The position numbers and the translations under genes are program-made. The notes beneath the pieces are model-generated. The model was not told where the DNA came from, made no database searches, and saw only the letters and a list, made by a program, of their open reading frames with translations. 64,000 nucleotides of DNA from an uncultured Prevotellaceae bacterium (lineage in GTDB: Bacteria; Bacteroidota; Bacteroidia; Bacteroidales; Bacteroidaceae): assembly GCA_902800595.1 (NCBI GenBank), contig CADCFA010000004.1:1-64000 (forward strand), read 5' to 3'. This document shows positions 35,223 to 43,667 of the stretch, in pieces. Numbering within the stretch: position 1 is the stretch's first letter; every line of letters starts with the position of its first letter.

Positions 35223-36701
35223 ATGAGAAAAAAAGTTGATAGTTTGATAATAACCCTCATGGGCGCGTTGCTGCTGCTGGCTTGTAGCCGACAACCAGAG
35301 CATGCGCAGCATGTGGATCAGCTGCCTGTTATCTATCCAGACTATGTGGATGTGACAATACCAGTTGGTATTGCACCCCTGAATTTCTCGATGGCTGATG
35401 ACGCTGTAACAACGGTGGATGTATTGGTAACTGGTGCTAAAGGTGGAACGCTGCATGTGAATGGTGACTATGCAGACTTTGATATAGAGGAGTGGCACAC
35501 ACTGCTTATGCAGAATCGTGGGGCAAAGCTTACCTTTACTGTATGTGCTGAGAAAGAGGGACAGTGGACACAGTTCCGTGACTTCACAATTGCTGTCAGT
35601 GAACAGCCTCTCGAGGAGTGGGGGGTTACTTATCGGCGTATTGCTCCCAGTTTCGAAATCTACAGCAAGATGGGACTCTATCAGCGTGATTTGAGTAACT
35701 TCGATGAGGAGGCACTTATCTCTAATGTCCAGATGAGCGGTATGTGTGTTAACTGTCATACAGCTAACCAGACTAATCCTGACCAATATGTGTTCCATAT
35801 CCGAGGCGAACATGGTGCTACAGCGATCCATCGTAATGGAAAGATAGAAATGATACAAGCTAAGAACGAACAGCTGGGGGGGGCAATGGTCTATCCAGGC
35901 TGGCATCCAGGAGGACGCTATTGTGCCTTTTCGACCAATAAGACTTCACAGATGTTCCATACTGCCAGCATACAACGTATTGATGTCTATGATGCTTCCT
36001 CGGATGTGTTTGTTTATGATACGCAGACACATACGATTCTGCAGGATACGCTGATTATGAAAAAATACTGGGCGGAAAACAGCCCCAATTTCTCTCCTGA
36101 TGGCAAGTGGCTCTACTTTACCACAGCTCGTCGTCAGATTTATCCTACTGACTATGACAAGGAGAAATACAGTCTCTGCCGTGTGAGTTTTGATGCTGAG
36201 ACGGGTCATATCGGTACAGAGGTAGATACGTTGGTGAATACGGCTAAGACAGGCAAAAGTGTATCGTGGCCTCGTGCTTCTTATGACGGACGCTTCCTGA
36301 TGTATGCTGAGGCTGATTATGGTTATTTCACGGTATGGCATCCTGAGGCTGAACTCTGGTTGTACGACTTGAAGAATGGCACCACACGACGAATGGACGA
36401 GGTGAATAGTGACCGCTCAGAGAGTCTGCATGCTTGGAGTAAAAACAGCCATTGGTTCCTCTTTACAAGTCGTCGCGATGATGGTCTGTACACACGCCTT
36501 TATTTTGCTGGTATTGACACTACAGGTCGTGCCACAAAGCCCTTTATGTTGCCACAACGCAATCCAAAGGAATATTATCGCAGACTAATGTATTCATATA
36601 ATACACCAGATTTCACAGAAAAGCCTGTAGATAAAAATATTCGCCCCTCTAAAAAGATGATTGAAGAAGGCGAACGTATTCAAAATAGCGTCAGGAATTG
36701 A
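35223..36701 (+). CDS. TolB-like beta-propeller lipoprotein with a CxxCH motif
   Basis: A 492-residue lipoprotein (signal MRKKVDSLIITLMGALLLLAC, Cys near 21). An N-terminal beta domain is followed by GMCVNCHTANQ, a single CxxCH that could bind c-type heme. PD40/TolB propeller blades follow: HPGGRYCAFSTNKT, NFSPDGKWLYFTTARR, SYDGRFLMYAEADYG and SHWFLFTSRRDDG. The protein should sit in the periplasm or on the outer membrane. Relatives are sometimes called cytochrome-c-biosynthesis-like, but no biogenesis function is shown. It probably works with the DUF6057-like membrane protein encoded just before it. Its 3' end overlaps the convergent MgtC-like gene by 11 bp. Confidence 0.8.
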   Translation: MRKKVDSLIITLMGALLLLACSRQPEHAQHVDQLPVIYPDYVDVTIPVGIAPLNFSMADDAVTTVDVLVTGAKGGTLHVNGDYADFDIEEWHTLLMQNRGAKLTFTVCAEKEGQWTQFRDFTIAVSEQPLEEWGVTYRRIAPSFEIYSKMGLYQRDLSNFDEEALISNVQMSGMCVNCHTANQTNPDQYVFHIRGEHGATAIHRNGKIEMIQAKNEQLGGAMVYPGWHPGGRYCAFSTNKTSQMFHTASIQRIDVYDASSDVFVYDTQTHTILQDTLIMKKYWAENSPNFSPDGKWLYFTTARRQIYPTDYDKEKYSLCRVSFDAETGHIGTEVDTLVNTAKTGKSVSWPRASYDGRFLMYAEADYGYFTVWHPEAELWLYDLKNGTTRRMDEVNSDRSESLHAWSKNSHWFLFTSRRDDGLYTRLYFAGIDTTGRATKPFMLPQRNPKEYYRRLMYSYNTPDFTEKPVDKNIRPSKKMIEEGERIQNSVRN

Positions 36702-37149
36702 CGTTTCTGTGTTTGTCGAATTTGTGGAGGAAAAGGTTAAAGGCCTCCAGACCTGCCAGCACAAGTACAGTTGCTGCGATGGCTAATATATACATGCCGC
36801 CACCGCATGCAAGACCGATAGCTGCCACGACCCAGACGCCAGCGGCAGTGGTGAGACCGCGTATCACATTCTCACTCTTTTGGAAGATAATGGTACCAGC
36901 ACCGATGAAACCGATGCCAGATACTACTTGGGCAGCTACACGTGATACGTCGAGGCGATGACCTGGCATAGAGACAACATCTTCAAAACCGTATGCTGAC
37001 ACAATCATGAACAAAGCCGAACCTAAGGCTACCAAGAAATGAGTGCGAAATCCAGCTTCTTTGGCACGATATTCGCGTTCCAGACCAATTATACCACCTA
37101 AAAAGGCTGCTATGAAAATGCGCAGTACAAATTCCCAAGTCATATCCAT
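36691..37149 (-). CDS. MgtC/SapB-family membrane protein
   Basis: A 152-residue protein with four to five membrane helices and the family core: GIIGLEREYRAKEAGFRTH, SGIGFIGAGTI and IRGLTTAAGVWVVAAIG. MgtC-like proteins are linked with magnesium limitation, ATP homeostasis and acid survival; they are not transporters themselves. The length fits the short form lacking the C-terminal ACT-like domain. It is the last gene of a minus-strand set (PAP2, GNAT-like, MgtC), 2 bp after the preceding stop, so probably co-translated. Confidence 0.88.
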   Translation of the reverse strand: MDMTWEFVLRIFIAAFLGGIIGLEREYRAKEAGFRTHFLVALGSALFMIVSAYGFEDVVSMPGHRLDVSRVAAQVVSGIGFIGAGTIIFQKSENVIRGLTTAAGVWVVAAIGLACGGGMYILAIAATVLVLAGLEAFNLFLHKFDKHRNVNS

Positions 37150-37151
37150 AA

Positions 37152-38288
37152 TTAAAAGATTTTTCTATAACAACGATGACGGCGGTGCTGAATAGCTTCC
37201 AGATATTGCCACTGCGAAAGTACCCCTTCGTTTGTCTCCATCTGCGGTCCTGTCTCTGCCCATTCAAAGCCATAGCGCTGGAACCAGCGAATCAGGTCGT
37301 CGAAGATTAAAGCGTTGGCACCTTTTGAGCGATATTCGGGCAGCACGCCAATCAGCAACAGATCCACAATCGGTGTCTTGTGCCATTTCAGAATCTTCAG
37401 CACTTGCCACCAACCAAAGGGGAAAAGTCGTCCATCGCGTGTCTGTTGCAAAGCACGTGAGAAGGAGGGGAACGTGATACCGAAGCCTACCATCTGGTCG
37501 CCATCCATAACAGCAGTTACCAGATTCAGGTCGGCAATCTTGATATAATCGTTGACAAGTTTGTCAATTTGGCGCTCTGACAATTGACTGAAACCGTACA
37601 GATCCTTATAAGTGGCATTCAACAAGTCGAAGACTTTCTTGCCATACCCCTCTTTTATCAGCTCGTGACGCGTAAACTTATGTACCCGCAGACTATAACG
37701 TTTACGAACCAATTCGGTAATCTTAGAAAATTTCTCAGGCACTTTTTCTGGCACTTTGACCTTACATTCTACATAATCATTATCCTTCTTAAAGCCACTC
37801 ATGCGCTCCATGTGCTGAGGATAATAAGGGTAATTATAGTTGACATACATTGTTGACAACTGATCGAAACCTTCAACGAGCATGCCTTCACGATCGGTAT
37901 CGATAAAACCCAGTGGTCCTACAATCTCTGACATGCCTCGCTCACGTCCCCAATCCTCAACAGCTTTCAATAGTGCTGTAGAAACCTCGATGTCGTCAAT
38001 GAAGTCGAACCACCCGAAACGCACCTGATGGCAGTTCCAGCGTTTGTTGGCACGGTGGTTGATGATGGCAGCGACACGCCCTACGACCTTTTCCTCTCGA
38101 AAGGCAAGAAAATAGGCCGATTCACAGCATTCGAAAGATGGGTTCTTGTCAGAACGCAATGTTGCCATCTCATCAGAATAGAGATAGGGCACTGCACATT
38201 CGCTTCCGCGGTACAGGTCATAGTAGAACTGTACGAATTGCTGTAGTTGTTTTTTGTCTTTTACAGGGCGTATCTCAACCATGATCAT
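37152..38288 (-). CDS. GNAT-fold acetyltransferase-like protein
   Basis: A 378-residue protein of a Bacteroidetes family related to GNAT acyltransferases. The N-terminus (VEIRPVKDKKQLQQFVQF) and YFLAFREEKVVGRVAAIIN are GNAT-like strands. IVGPLGFIDTDREGMLVEGF and the late LIGVLPEYRSKGANALIF resemble an acetyl-CoA-binding turn. The substrate is unknown. The first ATG overlaps the stop of the PAP2 gene as TAATG, supporting this start and coupling, although an ATG two codons later is possible. The MgtC-like gene follows after 2 bp. Confidence 0.75.
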   Translation of the reverse strand: MIMVEIRPVKDKKQLQQFVQFYYDLYRGSECAVPYLYSDEMATLRSDKNPSFECCESAYFLAFREEKVVGRVAAIINHRANKRWNCHQVRFGWFDFIDDIEVSTALLKAVEDWGRERGMSEIVGPLGFIDTDREGMLVEGFDQLSTMYVNYNYPYYPQHMERMSGFKKDNDYVECKVKVPEKVPEKFSKITELVRKRYSLRVHKFTRHELIKEGYGKKVFDLLNATYKDLYGFSQLSERQIDKLVNDYIKIADLNLVTAVMDGDQMVGFGITFPSFSRALQQTRDGRLFPFGWWQVLKILKWHKTPIVDLLLIGVLPEYRSKGANALIFDDLIRWFQRYGFEWAETGPQMETNEGVLSQWQYLEAIQHRRHRCYRKIF

Positions 38289-39985
38289 TAGAAGTTAACC
38301 ACGAACGAACCGCCGAGCACGAAGTTGTTCATATTCTTCTTGATGCTCTGCGTTTCAGGATCCAAGGCTCTCGCATCTTCTTTGATGATCTCCTGATAAA
38401 CCGATGGCATGGCATCCTTCACATAGCCATCGGGATCGTATGTCATCGTATAGGTCTTGCGGGCAAAGTCGTAGTCGAGGAACAACTTCCAGGCGAAGTT
38501 GCTCTTGTAGGCATAAGTCAGCGAGATGCCAGTACCAAACTTCATGGTGTTGTTACCACCGACGGTGAAGTAGTCCCAAGTGGTGCTGTATTCCTTATCT
38601 GACTGAACTGGATTACCTTTAGAATCTGTATCAATGCACTTACCAGAAGAAATGGCGTCCAAGTTCACCTCCTGCATGATGCTGCGACCAATGAGCAGTT
38701 TAGAGCCCAGGGCGAAACGCTTGGAAATCGGCAAGTTGAAATACGCGCCGAGGTCTGCGGTGAACTCTGTCAGATGGTCGCTCTCGATGACGAAATCCAC
38801 ATCATCGAACATTTTTTCCACCATTGACGAGAACGCCTTATCTCCCTCGCTATCCACTGCTTCATACGCATAGGCCAGATCCTGCCAGCCGTAATCGATA
38901 ATTTTATCCCAACCTTTAATAGGAGAACTGTTGACACGCAAACGACCACCAATACCAAAGTACTTGTTGAAGAAGTAAGCACCTTCGGCAGCTACAGAGG
39001 TTGAAGTGCCGAACTTCAGGTTCATCATGTTCTTTTCACCATCTTCACTCTCATAGCCTTGGATGGCATCCATATCGAAGTCCATATTCCTTGCTCCGAA
39101 GCCCATGCCCATTGAGACACTGAAGAAACTGGGGTGGTCAACGATGTTATGGTCACCACTGATATCGCCACGCAGCAGCCCTTTGTTCTTGAACAGCAAA
39201 TCACTGAAAGCGTATGCCAATTCGGCAGACATGATACCGATACCAGCACCTGAGAGCACGTCACTGATCCAGTGACGGTTGTTCAGCACGCGCATTACAC
39301 CAGTAGCTGTAGCCGTACCGTAGCCGAGTACAGAGAACCAGGGCGAGCGGGTCAGACCATATTCCTTATGCAGGATGGTGGCACCAACGAAGGCTGTAGC
39401 CGTATGGCCAGAGGGCCAGGAGTTGGCAGATGTTCCATCTGGACGCATCTCTTTTGCAGTATATTTGATACCATTCACAAGGCCTGCCATGATTCCATAC
39501 GACATGGCTGCACTAGCTAGCAAGCGAGGCCAGTCGCTACGACCCTCTACACCTGCCACTTTTAGACCAACTGTTGCTACCGGACCGAGGAACTGTAGAT
39601 AATCATCAACACCAGATTTGAAGTTCGTAACCAATGAGTGCTTTGTCTGCTGTTTGAAACCGTTCTTCTCGCTCTTGACAATCCAACCTGCTACGAACAG
39701 AGGAATACCTACAAACGTCAGGTCGTCCATAAACTTATAGGGCTTCACATTAGGATTGGTCTTCTGCTTGAAGAAACTGAAGTCCATACCTTGTGACGAA
39801 GTTGTATTCATAGTGTAATCTGTAGAGACTCTTGATGATGTGAAAGGATTGGCAGGAAGTTCAACTAACTCGGGTTTCATTTCGGGTGTATCTAACTTCA
39901 GAGGTTCCATGTCACGATAATCATTGGCATTTACCTGTAAGGTCATAAAGGCTACGATAGCCAACATAATAAGTTTAAGTTTCAT
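38288..39985 (-). CDS. PAP2 phosphatase with C-terminal beta-barrel-like domain
   Basis: A 565-residue protein with a signal peptide ending near VNAN. Residues about 85-270 hold the PAP2 active site: KEMRPDG, SWPSGHTATAF and LNNRHWISDVLSG, the three classic phosphatase motifs, within hydrophobic helices. From about residue 295 the sequence changes to alternating amphipathic strands (FFSVSMGMGFGARN, FAWKLFLDYDFARKTY) and ends in a strand with terminal Phe (LGGSFVVNF), typical of an outer-membrane beta barrel. PAP2 enzymes act on lipid A, undecaprenyl diphosphate or phosphatidic acid. The double layout would place a lipid phosphatase at or near the outer membrane. It heads a three-gene operon. 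Confidence 0.82.
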   Translation of the reverse strand: MKLKLIMLAIVAFMTLQVNANDYRDMEPLKLDTPEMKPELVELPANPFTSSRVSTDYTMNTTSSQGMDFSFFKQKTNPNVKPYKFMDDLTFVGIPLFVAGWIVKSEKNGFKQQTKHSLVTNFKSGVDDYLQFLGPVATVGLKVAGVEGRSDWPRLLASAAMSYGIMAGLVNGIKYTAKEMRPDGTSANSWPSGHTATAFVGATILHKEYGLTRSPWFSVLGYGTATATGVMRVLNNRHWISDVLSGAGIGIMSAELAYAFSDLLFKNKGLLRGDISGDHNIVDHPSFFSVSMGMGFGARNMDFDMDAIQGYESEDGEKNMMNLKFGTSTSVAAEGAYFFNKYFGIGGRLRVNSSPIKGWDKIIDYGWQDLAYAYEAVDSEGDKAFSSMVEKMFDDVDFVIESDHLTEFTADLGAYFNLPISKRFALGSKLLIGRSIMQEVNLDAISSGKCIDTDSKGNPVQSDKEYSTTWDYFTVGGNNTMKFGTGISLTYAYKSNFAWKLFLDYDFARKTYTMTYDPDGYVKDAMPSVYQEIIKEDARALDPETQSIKKNMNNFVLGGSFVVNF

Positions 39986-40017
39986 ATAGCTAATAATTTT
40001 ATTGTTTCAATTTGCTG

Positions 40018-40025
40018 CAAAGGTA
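40018..40025 (-). promoter_or_regulatory. -7 box for the PAP2 operon
   Basis: TACCTTTG on the minus strand, 32 nt before the ATG at 39985. Confidence 0.6.
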
Positions 40026-40068
40026 CAAATAAATCTGCTTTAATGACGTCGTCGTCTCTTAAATAATG

Positions 40069-41976
40069 TTAATCTAGAGCCTCAATGTACTCGTAAAGCT
40101 TCTTGTAAAAAGGATGGCGTGTCATTGTAGAGGCATCGCCAAGAATAATCAACTTCATTCGGGCACGGGTAATGGCCACATTCATACGGCGCAAGTCACT
40201 CAGGAAACCGATCTGTCCATCATCGTTGGCTCTTACTAATGAGATTAATATGATATCACGTTCCTGACCTTGAAAACCATCCACGGTATTCACACTGATC
40301 AGGTGACGGTATGGCTTGAAGAATTCCTTGTTCTTCATAAGTCTGCGCAAATATTGTACCTGAGCACGGTAGGGAGAGATAACGCCAACATCCAGACGCT
40401 CGTCGAGAATACGTGCCTTACCAATCTTCTCGAAATATTGCTCCAAGACTAGAAGTGTCAGTTCGGCTTCTGCCTTGTTGATGCGACCAAAGCTCTCGCC
40501 TACAAAGGTCTCTTTAAAGGAGAAGCCGCTGTCTTCTGGAAGCTCAAATTGTGAAGTGTCAATCCAAGTCATGGGTATATCAAGGTCGAGGATGCTCCGG
40601 AACTTAACTTCTGGTGCACTTTCCACCTGATTGCCATAGAACCAATCAGAAGAGAAACGCATGATTTCCTCGTTCATCCGGTATTGCATCTTCAGGAGGG
40701 TCACCACTTCGGGCTTATTTTCAACGATTCTTTCCATAAGTGTTTTCCCCAATCCTGCCTTCAGTGCAGTAAAGCTCTTTATCGTTGGTGGTAATTGGCA
40801 ATGGTCGCCAGCCAAAATGACACGTGACACCCGGCGAATAGGAATCCAACACGCAGCCTCAAGGGCTTGAGCTGCTTCGTCGATAAACACAGTACCAAAC
40901 TTTTGCCTTTCTAGCAAATGGCTGGCAGAGCCAACGAGCGTACAGGCAATCACACGGGCCTCACTGAAAAGTTGGGCGTTGATGCGCACCTCAAGTTCCG
41001 TAGCCCGCTCTTTCAGGTGTTCCAGTTTCTGGTGGTATTTGTCATCCCGATGTCTCCGTTGAGCGCGTAATTGGCGAATAGCCTTTCGGATAGCCCATAG
41101 TAGGTCATAGTCAGGATGTGATTCGAAGCGGCGCTCGTAAGTGAAAGAGAGCATCTTGTCGTTTACGCGGGTTGGGTTGCCAATACGTAACACGTTGATG
41201 CCGCGATCTACCAGTTTCTCTGAAATCCAATCTACTGCCATATTACTCTGTGCGCATACCAGTACCTGATTCTCCCGTCGTAAAGTCTCATAGATGGCTT
41301 CTACGAGGGTCGTCGTTTTACCCGTTCCTGGAGGACCATGTACAATGGCAACATCCTTTGCCCGTAACACCTTGTTCACCGCCTCTTCCTGAGTTCTATT
41401 CAGGTAAGAGAAATGGATGGGGGGAAAACTATAGGTCTCTGCCTGCTGTTGCGAATAAAACAGATCTCTAAGGTAGCCTAAACGTCCCTTAGCTTTCATC
41501 ACGCGGTCGAGGGCGTTGAACATCGTTTTATAGCTGGTTTCATCGAAGAACAATTGTACACCTATGTTTTCGGCACTTTGCACATCAATGAGTTGTCCAT
41601 TGTCTGGAACGGCGATGACCATCCTATCGCCATCGGCATAGCTCACAGTGGCAGTAAAGGGAAAGTAGTTAATGCTAGTAGTGATAGTCGGACTAGCTTG
41701 GCTAGAAAAGAAAACCACAGGCTTTCCGAACTCGAAGTTATGCTCGATTTCTTCGTCATCTTGGCGGAATACCTCTACTACTAGTTGGTTCAGTGAATTG
41801 TAATAGCTCTTTCCTATTTTAAGAGGATACCATGCATCCCCCCGCTTCACTTTCCGCTGCAGTCCCATTTCTTCGGTCTGCTTGCGGAAAGCTTCCTTCT
41901 CAGCCTGATACTCCATCTGGAGTAATAGCCGTTGCTGCTGTAATGCCAAAATAGGCGAAACATGCTGATTTTCCAT
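40069..41976 (-). CDS. Superfamily 1B DNA/RNA helicase, IGHMBP2-like
   Basis: About 635 residues from the ATG at 41976; the frame extends to 42018, but a promoter box lies at 41986-41993. After an N-terminal helical and beta-barrel part comes the SF1 core: HGPPGTGKTTT (Walker A), DEAAQALEA (motif II), GDHCQLPPT (motif III), QYRMNEEI, and VDGFQGQERDIILISLVR with NVAITRARMKLIILGD (motifs V and VI). This is the Upf1/IGHMBP2/Dna2-like group, acting on RNA or DNA with 5'-3' polarity. A loop between barrel strands holds FSSQASPTITTS, produced by a CTAG-N5 repeat that is absent from relatives as I remember them. Confidence 0.88.
   Translation of the reverse strand: MENQHVSPILALQQQRLLLQMEYQAEKEAFRKQTEEMGLQRKVKRGDAWYPLKIGKSYYNSLNQLVVEVFRQDDEEIEHNFEFGKPVVFFSSQASPTITTSINYFPFTATVSYADGDRMVIAVPDNGQLIDVQSAENIGVQLFFDETSYKTMFNALDRVMKAKGRLGYLRDLFYSQQQAETYSFPPIHFSYLNRTQEEAVNKVLRAKDVAIVHGPPGTGKTTTLVEAIYETLRRENQVLVCAQSNMAVDWISEKLVDRGINVLRIGNPTRVNDKMLSFTYERRFESHPDYDLLWAIRKAIRQLRAQRRHRDDKYHQKLEHLKERATELEVRINAQLFSEARVIACTLVGSASHLLERQKFGTVFIDEAAQALEAACWIPIRRVSRVILAGDHCQLPPTIKSFTALKAGLGKTLMERIVENKPEVVTLLKMQYRMNEEIMRFSSDWFYGNQVESAPEVKFRSILDLDIPMTWIDTSQFELPEDSGFSFKETFVGESFGRINKAEAELTLLVLEQYFEKIGKARILDERLDVGVISPYRAQVQYLRRLMKNKEFFKPYRHLISVNTVDGFQGQERDIILISLVRANDDGQIGFLSDLRRMNVAITRARMKLIILGDASTMTRHPFYKKLYEYIEALD
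41675..41705. repeat. CTAG-N5 nonamer array in the helicase gene
   Basis: CTAG at 41675, 41693 and 41702, with ATAG at the intervening 41684: four positions at exact 9-nt spacing. It encodes a Ser/Thr-rich loop in the helicase and has the same period as the two purL arrays. Confidence 0.8.
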
Positions 41977-41985
41977 AATTGGCTG

Positions 41986-41993
41986 CAAAGTTA
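41986..41993 (-). promoter_or_regulatory. -7 box for the helicase
   Basis: TAACTTTG on the minus strand within TAACTTTGCAGCC, 9 nt before the ATG. The same 13-mer occurs on the plus strand before the kinase gene. Confidence 0.65.
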
Positions 41994-42067
41994 TACATAT
42001 TTTTAGACATAAGTACACAAGAATAGATTTTTTATGTTTCTTTTGTTCTTATGTCGAAAAAAAAAAT

Positions 42068-42075
42068 TAACTTTG
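42068..42075 (+). promoter_or_regulatory. -7 box for the pyridoxal/pyridoxamine kinase
   Basis: TAACTTTG, part of TAACTTTGCAGCC, 8 nt before the ATG at 42084. Together with the minus-strand copy it makes a mirrored divergent promoter pair. Confidence 0.65.
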
Positions 42076-42083
42076 CAGCCGAA

Positions 42084-42923
42084 ATGAAACAAATACTGTT
42101 AATAAACGACGTTGTAGGTTACGGAAAGGTGGGAATGGGTGCTATGCTTCCAATTCTCTCTTACTTAGGAATACCTACCTACAGCATGCCTACTGCTCTT
42201 GTGTCGAATACGCTTGATTACGGGAAGTTCAACATTCAGGATACCTATGAGTATATGAAAGGTACATTACCTGTATGGAAAGAGCTAGGTTTCTCTTTTG
42301 ATGCAATTTGTACAGGACTGATGTTTAGCGATGAGCAGGCCAAACTTGTGGCAGACTATTGTGAAGAACAGGGGAAAAATGGCACAACAATATTTGTTGA
42401 CCCGATTCTTGGTGATGGTGGGCGACTTTATAATGGTGTGACCGAGCATCAGGTGGAATTGATGCGCAAAATGGTTTCTGTGGCTCATCTGACTTTCCCT
42501 AATTATACAGAGGCATGTTACCTGACTGGTACCCGTATCAAGATGGATGGTATCAGCTGGGAAGAAGCTGGCGATCTGCTTGACGATTTAAGAGAAATAG
42601 GCTGTAAGTCAGCACTGGTTACCAGTTGTAAGATCGACGGACATAATTCTGTGGCGGGCTATAATCATTTCGATGATAGTTACTTCCATTTAGACTATCA
42701 TGAAATTCCCGGGCTCTTTCATGGTACTGGTGATATTTTCTCAGCTGTTCTTATCGGTCATCTGCTGAATGGGGAGCCACTAAAGAGTAGTACCCGTCAG
42801 GCTATGGATACTGTTTTCCGTATGATTGACCGTTATCGTAATACTGATGATAAAAATCGAGGCATCCCCGTAGAGAAATGCCTCGACTTGCTATCTTTAG
42901 AAGATAATCTTAGAGAGCGGTAA
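42084..42923 (+). CDS. pdxY: Pyridoxal/pyridoxamine kinase
   Basis: A 279-residue ribokinase-fold enzyme that phosphorylates vitamin B6 vitamers to feed pyridoxal 5'-phosphate salvage. Visible landmarks are NDVVGYGKVGMGAMLPIL at the start, PTALVSNTLDYGKF, IFVDPILGDGGRLY, the TFPNYTEACYLTG motif and the anion-hole/catalytic base motif FHGTGDIFSAVL near residue 215. I chose the ATG at 42084 because the earlier in-frame ATG at 42051 lies upstream of the promoter box. The 3' end overlaps the convergent cytidylate-kinase-like gene by 27 bp. Confidence 0.85.
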   Translation: MKQILLINDVVGYGKVGMGAMLPILSYLGIPTYSMPTALVSNTLDYGKFNIQDTYEYMKGTLPVWKELGFSFDAICTGLMFSDEQAKLVADYCEEQGKNGTTIFVDPILGDGGRLYNGVTEHQVELMRKMVSVAHLTFPNYTEACYLTGTRIKMDGISWEEAGDLLDDLREIGCKSALVTSCKIDGHNSVAGYNHFDDSYFHLDYHEIPGLFHGTGDIFSAVLIGHLLNGEPLKSSTRQAMDTVFRMIDRYRNTDDKNRGIPVEKCLDLLSLEDNLRER

Positions 42924-43559
42924 ATCCAGATAAAGGATAATCATTTCTACAATCTCATCCTCTGAGTGGTTATCGGCATTGATGACAAGGTCGTAGTTGC
43001 GGGTGTCATAACGTGAAGAGTTTGTGTATTTCTTGACATAGTTCTCACGTGACTCGTCCACTTCCTTGATAATGGCCTCAGCTTTCTCTGCTGTAACATT
43101 CTGTTTTTGCATCACTCTTTCTATGCGTCGTTCCATGGATGCCTGAATCAAGATACTCAAATGGTTGGGGTGGTCACGGAAGATATAGAAGCCACTGCGA
43201 CCAGCGATAACACAAGAACCATCGGCTGCGATACCCTTCAGAATCTCAGTTTCAGCCTGGAAGATATCGTCTGTAATCAGAAAATCAGGCATATTCGCAT
43301 AGTCTGGGATAGCTTTGGGCGCCACATAGTTGGGCATCATCATCATGCTGCGCTTGAATTCAGACCACCAGTTGTGCTTTTGACCTTTTAATCGTTCAAT
43401 CTCTTCTGTAGTGAGACCATACTTCTTTTTTAATTGTTGGATAAGTGCCTTGTCGTAGAAAGGCACTTCAAGTCTTTTGGCAAGTTTTTCACCGACGGTT
43501 CTTCCTCCAGAACCAAGCTCACGGTTAATGGTAATTACAAAAAGTTCGTCTTGTTTCAT
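42897..43559 (-). CDS. Cytidylate-kinase-like P-loop protein
   Basis: A 220-residue protein of the cytidylate kinase-like family (PF13189 type). It begins MKQDELFVITINRELGSGGR, where the P-loop is the modified RELGSGGRTVGEKLAKRL; later IAGRSGFYIF and DESRENYVKKYTNSSRYD match the lid and phosphate-binding region. These proteins are common in anaerobes; the substrate is unsettled and true CMP kinase activity is not assured. The frame extends to 43682, but a promoter box at 43582-43589 and the homologous start favour the ATG at 43559. Confidence 0.85.
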   Translation of the reverse strand: MKQDELFVITINRELGSGGRTVGEKLAKRLEVPFYDKALIQQLKKKYGLTTEEIERLKGQKHNWWSEFKRSMMMMPNYVAPKAIPDYANMPDFLITDDIFQAETEILKGIAADGSCVIAGRSGFYIFRDHPNHLSILIQASMERRIERVMQKQNVTAEKAEAIIKEVDESRENYVKKYTNSSRYDTRNYDLVINADNHSEDEIVEMIILYLDLPLSKIIF

Positions 43560-43581
43560 CTGCAAAATGGTTAGTTTTCTG

Positions 43582-43589
43582 CAAAGATA
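43582..43589 (-). promoter_or_regulatory. -7 box for the cytidylate-kinase-like gene
   Basis: TATCTTTG on the minus strand, 22 nt before the ATG at 43559. Confidence 0.6.
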
Positions 43590-43652
43590 GGCATTATTTT
43601 TGAAAGTACAAACATTTTGAGGCTTAAATTTTGTGATATGGGGAAAAATTTG

Positions 43653-43660
43653 TAATTTTG
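43653..43660 (+). promoter_or_regulatory. -7 box for the RluA-type gene
   Basis: TAATTTTG ends 7 nt before the ATG at 43668, again predicting a very short leader. Confidence 0.6.
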
Positions 43661-43667
43661 CCCAATC

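Noticed and set aside
39513..39520. CTAGCTAG in the PAP2 gene as a further CTAG array
   Set aside because: The spacing is 4 nt, not 9, and no further copies follow at the 9-nt period.
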